DNA from: Flavobacteriaceae bacterium | GTDB taxonomy: Bacteria; Bacteroidota; Bacteroidia; Flavobacteriales; Flavobacteriaceae | Reading direction: 5' to 3' | NCBI GenBank assembly: GCA_003511845.1 | Contig: DOIV01000317.1 | Coordinates: forward strand, 11,961 to 24,082 | Length of the DNA stretch: 12,122 nt | Shown: positions 1 to 5,476 of the stretch, one piece after another | Position numbering within the stretch: the stretch's first letter is position 1 | Layout of the letters: each line of letters opens with the position of its first letter | Translations under genes and position numbers: made by a program | The notes under the pieces: model-generated | What the model was told of the DNA's origin: nothing | Seen by the model: only the letters and a program-made list of their open reading frames with translations | The model's database searches: none

Positions 1-257
1 GAATCATTATTAATGAGTGATAAATTATTTTTTATCAAATATTTTTTATCTATTGGTTCTGACTTTGGTAAAAACGACCAAAGAAAAAGTATCAATGCAA
101 GCAATCCGAAAATTCCTAAAATAATTCTATGCTTTCTTAAAATAGAATTGTTTTCTTCTTCTTCTCCTAGTAATTTATTTAATTTACCTATGGTTTCATT
201 GGCTTTATCAACCTCCTCATAGATATTTACCAAGTTTTTATCTTTTATGTATGGCAT
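1..257 (-). CDS. Small coiled-coil membrane protein, 5' part only (C-terminus cut by window edge)
   Basis: I do not recognise this protein family. Reading the minus strand from the ATG at 257-255 gives 85 codons without a stop, running off the left edge. The protein begins MPYIKDKNLVNIYEEVDKAN. Residues about 12-42 are rich in E, K, N and L and look like a short coiled coil ending in an acidic EEEE run. Residues about 44-62 (HRIILGIFGLLALILFLWSF) form one strong transmembrane segment, followed by a charged, Lys-rich stretch. This predicts a single-span inner-membrane protein with a short cytoplasmic N-terminal helix and the rest outside. It is read in the same direction as the CCG iron-sulfur gene, 88 bp downstream of that gene's stop, so it may be the last part of the same operon. 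A perfect palindrome at 278-298 sits 20 bp before its start. An open frame on the opposite strand at 13-222 is a shadow of this gene. Function unknown. Confidence 0.7.
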   Translation of the reverse strand, partial: MPYIKDKNLVNIYEEVDKANETIGKLNKLLGEEEENNSILRKHRIILGIFGLLALILFLWSFLPKSEPIDKKYLIKNNLSLINND

Positions 258-277
258 CTTTTATTTAATTTTTCCCA

Positions 278-298
278 TTTCTGAAAATTTTTCAGAAA
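278..298. repeat. Perfect 10-bp inverted repeat with 1-nt spacer
   Basis: The left arm TTTCTGAAAA (278-287) and right arm TTTTCAGAAA (289-298) are exact reverse complements around a single T. The site ends 20 bp before the start codon of the minus-strand membrane protein. On neither strand is the stem followed by a clean T-run, so it does not look like an intrinsic terminator. A dimeric-repressor operator, or a hairpin in the 5' leader, are possible readings. The arms are almost all A/T, so chance cannot be ruled out, although 10 of 10 matching bases is longer than expected at one given site. Confidence 0.45.
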
Positions 299-345
299 AC
301 TAAATTTTAATTATATTATTATATGTCTCTCATAACATATTTACA

Positions 346-1125
346 TTATAAACCTTGAGCATTAGCAATCAATTCTACAACATCTAATACTTCAATAACA
401 TCTTCTTTTTCTTTACTTTTAAGACCGTCTGTCATCATGGTATTGCAAAAAGGACAACCTGTAGCAATAATTTCTGGATTTACTTTTAAAGCATCTTCCG
501 TTCGCTCTACATTGATATCTTTAGTGCCTTTTTCAGGTTCTTTAAACATTTGAGCACCACCAGCACCACAGCACAATGCATTTGACCTGTTCCGTTTCAT
601 CTCTATAAGATTAACACCTAATTCTTTAATTAAGAATCTAGGAGCTTCATATACATTATTTGCTCTACCTAAATAACAAGGGTCATGAAAAGTAATTCTT
701 TTACCTGCATACTTTTCTTTATTTATAGTTATTCTACCTTCATCTATTAGGGTTTTTAGGTATTCTGTATGATGTACAACTTCATATTGCCCTCCTAACT
801 CTGGATATTCATTTTTTAATGTATTGTAACTATGAGGGCTTGTTGTAACTATCTTTTTTATATTGTAAGCATTTAAAACTTCAATATTTGTAATCGCCTG
901 CATTTGAAATAAAAATTCATTTCCTGCACGTTTAGCATGATCTCCACTACAACTCTCTTCTACTCCCAATACTGCGAAATTTACATTTGCACTATTTAAT
1001 ATTTTAACAAAAGCTCTTGTAATTTTTTTAGCCCTATCATCAAAACTACCAGCACAACCTACCCAAAATAAAATTTCTGGTTGTTTGTCTAGAGCCATCA
1101 TATCTGCCATGATAGGTACGTTCAT
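346..1125 (-). CDS. CCG-domain (Fe-S)-binding protein, HdrB/HdrD/LutA-like
   Basis: This is a cytoplasmic iron-sulfur protein with two cysteine-rich CCG domains, the family that includes heterodisulfide reductase HdrB/HdrD C-terminal parts, GlpC and LutA. These proteins pass electrons between a membrane ferredoxin and a soluble redox partner. Counting from the ATG at 1125 (259 aa), the C-terminal domain is complete: DPCYLG (C150), CCGAGG (C185, C186) and GCPFC (C224, C227), the ligands expected for a [4Fe-4S]-type site. The N-terminal domain keeps C24 (GCAGSF) and C59 (ESCSGD), but its CPHC-type motif reads SPHS (residues 96-99). The frame can be opened six bases earlier at a TTG (1131), but the ATG at 1125 gives MNVPIMADMM and is more likely. 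The gene lies 35 bp downstream of the HAD gene and in the same operon as the membrane ferredoxin, its probable partner. Physiological donor and acceptor are unknown. Confidence 0.88.
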   Translation of the reverse strand: MNVPIMADMMALDKQPEILFWVGCAGSFDDRAKKITRAFVKILNSANVNFAVLGVEESCSGDHAKRAGNEFLFQMQAITNIEVLNAYNIKKIVTTSPHSYNTLKNEYPELGGQYEVVHHTEYLKTLIDEGRITINKEKYAGKRITFHDPCYLGRANNVYEAPRFLIKELGVNLIEMKRNRSNALCCGAGGAQMFKEPEKGTKDINVERTEDALKVNPEIIATGCPFCNTMMTDGLKSKEKEDVIEVLDVVELIANAQGL

Positions 1126-1160
1126 ATTCAATTATTTTTAAAATTGTTAAAAAAAATTAT

Positions 1161-1604
1161 TTAGTGCTTTCCGTCATCAAAAACTTGAATGGTAACTTCT
1201 TTATCTATTAAATCGGTAAACTTCCCTCTATATCTAGTCGCTTTAACCAAATGATTATCTATCCAATGATAATTCCCTCCTCTTGGCTTACCCATTAATA
1301 AACTATGGTAATTAAACCCATGTTTTTTCAACCAAGTTTCAGTAACATCTCTATGCTCTTCTGTTCTTGAAGTAAAAAAACAAATTATATGACCTTCTTC
1401 ATACCATTTATTCAAAGTCACTAAAGCGTCTGGGTATACTTCTGCCGTTGCCATTCTTTCAGGTTCTTCATTGGGGATATCATCACAGATAGTACCGTCT
1501 ATATCTATCAGATAATTCTTAATTCCGTTACCTAATTCCGGACTTAATAAATTCCCTGATTGATCCTTTAATTCATGTAATTCTTTGTCAAATTTACTTT
1601 TCAT
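1161..1604 (-). CDS. Small HAD-fold hydrolase-like protein (147 aa)
   Basis: The protein has the haloacid-dehalogenase (HAD) signature. Motif I is LIDIDGTICDD, with D34 as probable nucleophile and D36 as acid/base. Motif II is FFTSR (T78/S79), and a GKPRGG stretch carries the motif III lysine (K106). The usual acidic motif IV is not clear; the best candidate is WIDN (D116). At 147 aa it has almost no room for a cap domain, which suggests a phosphatase acting on an exposed or macromolecular substrate, or a small sugar phosphate. From memory, flavobacterial homologues are sometimes annotated 'phosphoheptose isomerase'; I see no SIS domain to support that name. It sits between the two iron-sulfur genes (19 bp from the upstream stop, 35 bp to the downstream start), so it is very likely co-transcribed with them. 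ATG start at 1604. The substrate and the reason for this location are unknown. Confidence 0.8.
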   Translation of the reverse strand: MKSKFDKELHELKDQSGNLLSPELGNGIKNYLIDIDGTICDDIPNEEPERMATAEVYPDALVTLNKWYEEGHIICFFTSRTEEHRDVTETWLKKHGFNYHSLLMGKPRGGNYHWIDNHLVKATRYRGKFTDLIDKEVTIQVFDDGKH

Positions 1605-1623
1605 TTTTCTTAATTATAAATTA

Positions 1624-2931
1624 TTATTCCTCTATCCAATTTAATCTATCTAATTGATTGTATTGCCATGGGGCTCCGTTATTTTCTATATTTGCCATCA
1701 TTGCATTAAGCTCTTGAGGAGCGGCAGATTTTTCCATTACTAAAAACCTACGCATATCCATAATGATGGATAATGGATCAATATTGATAGGGCATTCTTC
1801 TACACATGCATTACAACTTGTACATGCCCATAGCTCTTCATTTGAAATAGTTGTAAATAAATTATTCTCATCTGCTACAAACTTTCCGTTTTTATCAATA
1901 TTTTTACCAACTTCTTCAATTCTATCACGTGTTTTCATCATTATCGCTCTAGGCGACAATTCTTTACCTGTAATATTAGCAGGACAAACAGAAGTACACC
2001 TTCCACATTCAGTACAAGTATAAGCATTCATCAATTGCACCCAATCCAAATCAAAAATATCTTCAGCTCCAAATTTATCTGGCACAGTATCAACTGGAGT
2101 ATCAGATTCTACAGGAATTGCATACGGATCAATACTGGGATCTAACATCATTTTCACCTCATCAGTAACCGATTTCAAATTACTAAACTTCCCATAGGGA
2201 TTTATATTTGCAAAATAGGTGTTCGGAAATGCCAATAAAATATGTAAATGTTTTGAATAATATAAGTAATTCAAAAATACTAAAATACCTACTATATGAA
2301 TCCACCAAGCTCCACGTTCAATAATATGCAAGGTCTCTGCATTAAATCCGTTAAACAATGGTGCTATAAACTGACTGATTAAATTTCCTGAATTTGCCTG
2401 CTGAAAATGTGTGTCAGTCGCATTCATCACTAAAAAAAGTGACATCAACACCATTTCAAAATATAAAATATACAAAGCATCATTCTTAGGAAAGCCTTTC
2501 ATTTCTTTATTCCAAAACCTTGGAATACGCAAAATCATTCTTCTTATCCAAAAAACAATAACCGAAACCAATACCAAAAAAGCTAAAATTTCAAATGTCC
2601 CTATCAAGAAACCATAAAAACCAGCTAAAGAAGAAAATATTCTATGTGTACCAAATAATCCGTCAATAATTATTTCTAATACTTCAATATTTATGATGAT
2701 AAAACCAACATAAACAATAACATGTAAAAAACCAGAGACTGGACGTTTAACCATTTTAGACTGCCCCAAAGCAATGTTTATCATGTTTTTTAAACGCAAT
2801 GAAGAATTGTCAGATCTATCAACAGTTTTACCAAGTCTTATATTCCGAATCAACTTTTTTACATTTTTTGCAAAAAAACCAATCCCAATAATTAGCAATA
2901 CGGCAAAAAGTATGTTGGGTAAATAATGCAC
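1624..2931 (-). CDS. Membrane-bound 2x[4Fe-4S] protein, HdrE/NarI-like plus ferredoxin domain
   Basis: This 435-aa inner-membrane electron carrier has an N-terminal half with about five transmembrane segments (roughly residues 3-21, 68-90, 103-129, 152-170 and 208-226). Histidines in or near them (H70, H95, H202, H212) could ligate heme b, as in HdrE/NarI-type subunits. The C-terminal half holds two classical ferredoxin motifs: C306-C309-C312-C316 (CTECGRCTSVCP) and C370-C373-C376-C380 (CTSCNACVEECP). It probably moves electrons between the quinone pool and the CCG protein encoded two genes downstream; together they match the layout of a split HdrED or GlpC-like unit. The start is GTG at 2931: an in-frame TAA lies immediately upstream and the next in-frame Met is residue 50, which would remove the first membrane segment. 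A quinone-linked dehydrogenase partner is not in the window, so direction of electron flow is unknown. Confidence 0.88.
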   Translation of the reverse strand: MHYLPNILFAVLLIIGIGFFAKNVKKLIRNIRLGKTVDRSDNSSLRLKNMINIALGQSKMVKRPVSGFLHVIVYVGFIIINIEVLEIIIDGLFGTHRIFSSLAGFYGFLIGTFEILAFLVLVSVIVFWIRRMILRIPRFWNKEMKGFPKNDALYILYFEMVLMSLFLVMNATDTHFQQANSGNLISQFIAPLFNGFNAETLHIIERGAWWIHIVGILVFLNYLYYSKHLHILLAFPNTYFANINPYGKFSNLKSVTDEVKMMLDPSIDPYAIPVESDTPVDTVPDKFGAEDIFDLDWVQLMNAYTCTECGRCTSVCPANITGKELSPRAIMMKTRDRIEEVGKNIDKNGKFVADENNLFTTISNEELWACTSCNACVEECPINIDPLSIIMDMRRFLVMEKSAAPQELNAMMANIENNGAPWQYNQLDRLNWIEE

Positions 2932-3232
2932 TTATATCGTAATGTTTTATTATAAATTAGTGTTTATTAAAAATTAAATTCAAAAAAACCAATATCTAAG
3001 ATATCAAAACAAATTTCATACATAAAAATAAGGCATAAAAACTAATTGTAAATTATTGACCTACAGGCGTGTATATAGTTTCGAAATTGCAATCGACATC
3101 TAGTAAATCTAATAAATATTACGAATGAAAATATCTTTTAGTCAATTAGTTATTAACCATCTTTTAATAACTTTTTTAAAATGGAGTCTCAATTAATTTT
3201 CAAGTAGAAATAGCTAAATTATTGAAACAAAA
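2932..3232. other. 301-bp intergenic gap between the MCE gene and the Fe-S operon
   Basis: This very A/T-rich stretch separates two genes that are both on the minus strand. It should contain the 3' end of the amidase-MCE transcript and the promoter of the Fe-S operon. I searched the minus strand for TAnnTTTG with a TTG 17-23 bp upstream and found no convincing match. The only structured element I can point to is the inverted repeat at 3149-3171. No credible small gene or RNA gene is visible. Confidence 0.5.
3149..3171. repeat. 8-bp inverted repeat (hairpin) in intergenic gap
   Basis: GTTATTAA (3149-3156) and TTAATAAC (3164-3171) are exact reverse complements with a 7-nt loop. On the plus strand the stem is followed directly by six T (3172-3177), which is terminator-like, but no plus-strand gene is upstream. 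On the minus strand, where the MCE transcript comes from, there is no T-run after the stem. It may be a weak terminator, an operator, or chance in A/T-rich DNA. Confidence 0.3.
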
Positions 3233-4180
3233 TTATTTTTCAATTTCGTCTTCAGTATAAGGCTTGGCTTTTTTTCCAAATAGAGAAAAGTGCACAAAGC
3301 GTTTAGGATGTTCTTTTAAGTCTTTTAAAAGAGCTTCCATTTCTTTAGCTGCTCCTTCTAAGTTATCATAGAACCCTTCATCTTTTAATAGCTTACCTAT
3401 TGAGCCTTTACCGTCTTCTACATCAGATAAGATACCATTAAATTTATTTAATGTTGTTTCTAATTTTTTAACAGTCTGCTTAAGGTTTGCACTATTTAAT
3501 GAATCAGTTAAGTTTACTAAATTACTGGTAATTGTTGTCGCATTGGTAAATACAGAGTCTAGTTTACCATTTTTTGCAAGCATACTATTTAAAGATCTAG
3601 AAGCGGTTTTAAAAGTTGACAAAACTGTATTTAAAGATGCTATTGAATTTTTTAAATTGGCCTGACCTTCATCATCTACTATAACATTAAACCCTTGCAA
3701 CAAGTTATCTGCATTGGTTAAAAAACTTTCAACTTTATTCTGCAAAGGTCCGACTTGATCGTTTAAGGATCCTAAAATTCCTGTTTCTATATTCCCTTTA
3801 AGTGTATCTCCAGAAATGGCATTGTCACCACCATAAAGAGGAATAATTTTAATTGACTTTCCGCTTATAAAATCTGGACTATAAATTTCAGCAATACTCT
3901 TTTTTGAAAAAGAATAATCACTATCTAATGAAAAGTTAACAACTAATATTCCTTTTTTACTCGGATGAAAATAAATTTGCTTTACAGCACCTACTTTTAA
4001 TCCGTTAATAGTCACTGGAGCAGAAACAGTCAAACCTTGAACATTGCCATACTCCACATAAAAATTTCTACTACTATTAAAAAGGTCATTCCCTTTTAAA
4101 AAACTAAAGCCCCAAATAAACATCCCAATAGTTAATAAAGCAATGATACCTGTTTTAAGTTCTCTTGATATTTTCATCAT
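3233..4180 (-). CDS. MlaD/MCE-domain lipid transport protein
   Basis: This 315-aa MCE (mammalian cell entry) protein is the substrate-binding type found in Mla-like systems that move phospholipids between inner and outer membranes. It has one N-terminal membrane anchor (about residues 9-28, GIIALLTIGMFIWGFSFLKG). A single MCE domain follows at about 37-116, with the typical NVQGLTVSAPVTINGLKVG segment and a glycine-containing ISGKSIKIIP strand. A long helical, Asn/Leu/Lys-rich region runs over about 140-290 and probably makes coiled coils. The end is basic, then acidic. The protein is anchored in the inner membrane and faces the periplasm. The start is one of two adjacent ATGs (4180 or 4177); I keep the first. 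It lies 64 bp downstream of the amidase and is probably in its transcript. The MlaE permease and MlaF ATPase expected to work with it are not in this window. Confidence 0.88.
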   Translation of the reverse strand: MMKISRELKTGIIALLTIGMFIWGFSFLKGNDLFNSSRNFYVEYGNVQGLTVSAPVTINGLKVGAVKQIYFHPSKKGILVVNFSLDSDYSFSKKSIAEIYSPDFISGKSIKIIPLYGGDNAISGDTLKGNIETGILGSLNDQVGPLQNKVESFLTNADNLLQGFNVIVDDEGQANLKNSIASLNTVLSTFKTASRSLNSMLAKNGKLDSVFTNATTITSNLVNLTDSLNSANLKQTVKKLETTLNKFNGILSDVEDGKGSIGKLLKDEGFYDNLEGAAKEMEALLKDLKEHPKRFVHFSLFGKKAKPYTEDEIEK

Positions 4181-4244
4181 AGTTTAAATTTGTAAAAGCA
4201 ATATTATAACTAATTTTTGTGAGCAGAAAGGTATGATTAAAATT

Positions 4245-5351
4245 TTACTTCCCAGCAAGCACATCTCTAACTGAAACTTTTCTACCATATTTAAACGCAA
4301 CAATAAAAGCTGAAATATATCCTTTAGCTTTTGCTTTCTTTTTTAATTCTAAAACTTTGTTATAATCAGAGGTCTTTCCATAATAATATTTATGATGAGC
4401 ACCTACCCTTACACGCTCAACACCTTTTAATCCTTTAAAGTTATAAGAAGCTGTTTTTACTTTTTTAGAACTAGAGGAAATTTGCACTTTAAAGTCAACT
4501 TCTTTTACAATTCTAGATTTTGGTTTAACTGGTTTGGGTTTGGTTTTTATTTCAATAACCACATTTTTATCCAATTGCTTTTTATATGATTTTATGGCTT
4601 TAAAAATTGCTTTTGCCATTTCTTGTTGCCCTTTTTTTGAATTGAGATAAGCTCCTTCATTCTTATTTGTTAAAAACCCTGCTTCAACATACACACTTGG
4701 CATAAAAGTATTTCTCAACACTAAAAACCCTGCTTGCTTTACCAATCTGTCATTTCTTTTCAAATCACCTACAAAATTATCTTGAATCAATCTTGCCAAC
4801 ATTAAACTTTGGTCTAAGAACTCTTCTTGCATTAAAGTTAAGCCTATAACAGATTCTGGTGAATTAGGATCAAACCCTCCATAATTTTTTTTATGATCAT
4901 CTTCTAATAATATCACTTTATTTTCTTTTTTTGCAATGTCAAAATTACGGTCATTTTCATGTAAACCCAACACAAAAGTACCTGCACCATGTACTGAACT
5001 TTTACCAAAAGCATCACAATGAATAGATAAAAACAAGTCAGCTTTAGATTTTTGAGCAATATTACTTCTTTCATATAATTCAAGAAAGGTATCGTCTTTA
5101 CGTGTATAAATTACTTCTATATTACCATCATTTTCTAATAATTTACCTACAGCCAATACAATTTTAAGTGAAATGTCTTTTTCTGAATACCCATTACCTG
5201 AATTACCAGGATCCTTACCTCCATGACCTGCATCTAAAACCACTTTAAATTTTTGTTGTGCTACAAGTGTATTGTTTTGAAAAATAAAAAATAATACAAA
5301 GGATAAAAAAATCAACTTTTTAGCTTCTCTTATTACTATAGTTGTCTTCAT
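4245..5351 (-). CDS. N-acetylmuramoyl-L-alanine amidase (Amidase_3, zinc) with SPOR-like C-terminus
   Basis: The enzyme cleaves the amide bond between N-acetylmuramic acid and the stem peptide of peptidoglycan, in cell separation or wall turnover. An N-terminal signal peptide runs to about residue 31 (hydrophobic LIFLSFVLFFIF, then LVAQQ), so it acts in the periplasm. The Amidase_3 domain spans about 36-255 with all expected residues: zinc ligands H43 (DAGHGG), E58 (SEKDISL) and H111 (SIHCDAFG), and catalytic glutamate E223 (YVEAGF). A Lys/Pro-rich linker (about 262-283) leads to a C-terminal region (about 285-365, VDFKVQISSS onward) that resembles a SPOR domain; SPOR domains bind denuded glycan at division sites. 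That last assignment is tentative. ATG start at 5351. It is the first gene after a good promoter match at 5446-5476 and is divergent from lptD, consistent with an envelope-biogenesis cluster. Confidence 0.92.
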   Translation of the reverse strand: MKTTIVIREAKKLIFLSFVLFFIFQNNTLVAQQKFKVVLDAGHGGKDPGNSGNGYSEKDISLKIVLAVGKLLENDGNIEVIYTRKDDTFLELYERSNIAQKSKADLFLSIHCDAFGKSSVHGAGTFVLGLHENDRNFDIAKKENKVILLEDDHKKNYGGFDPNSPESVIGLTLMQEEFLDQSLMLARLIQDNFVGDLKRNDRLVKQAGFLVLRNTFMPSVYVEAGFLTNKNEGAYLNSKKGQQEMAKAIFKAIKSYKKQLDKNVVIEIKTKPKPVKPKSRIVKEVDFKVQISSSSKKVKTASYNFKGLKGVERVRVGAHHKYYYGKTSDYNKVLELKKKAKAKGYISAFIVAFKYGRKVSVRDVLAGK

Positions 5352-5405
5352 AAAAAATATTAATTATTAACTTTTTATTGGCTTAAACCACTTAAAAAAT
5401 ATATG

Positions 5406-5413
5406 TAAGTTTG
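5406..5413 (+). promoter_or_regulatory. Candidate -7 promoter element for lptD
   Basis: TAAGTTTG matches the Bacteroidota -7 consensus TAnnTTTG exactly. It predicts a transcript start near 5417-5420 and a leader of about 46-49 nt before the lptD TTG. The -33 element is poor: at the expected spacing there is only CTTA, and the nearest TTG (5378-5380) is 25 bp away. Confidence 0.45.
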
Positions 5414-5445
5414 TAACTTCAAAAACTAAGCCATTTTAACGTTCA

Positions 5446-5476
5446 CAAAAATAGTATTTAAAAAATTGCATACAAA
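5446..5476 (-). promoter_or_regulatory. Candidate promoter of the amidase-MCE operon
   Basis: Read on the minus strand this is TTTG (5476-5473), a 19-bp spacer, then TATTTTTG (5453-5446), a full match to the Bacteroidota consensus TTTG-N19-TAnnTTTG. It predicts a transcript start near 5439-5442 and a leader of about 90 nt before the amidase ATG. The -33 part lies inside the first codons of lptD, so the two genes share regulatory DNA. Confidence 0.6.

Noticed and set aside
13..222. Open reading frame on the plus strand at the left edge
   Set aside because: It is antisense to the minus-strand membrane protein at 1-257, which has a coherent coiled coil and transmembrane segment; the plus frame has low-complexity Ser/Phe content and no recognisable domain.
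321..340. Hairpin ATATGT / ACATAT after the CCG gene as a terminator
   Set aside because: Only 6 bp, all but one pair A-T, with an 8-nt loop and no T-run on the minus strand; expected by chance in such A/T-rich DNA.
1763..2617. Two plus-strand open frames (1763-2023 and 2411-2617)
   Set aside because: Both lie wholly inside the membrane ferredoxin gene; the first is antisense to the ferredoxin Cys motifs, and neither has its own promoter or family resemblance.
3081..3096. Overlapping palindromes around ATTGCAAT in the intergenic gap
   Set aside because: Only 8 bp self-complementary, and the flanking TCGA/TCGA does not extend the same axis; too weak to call an operator.
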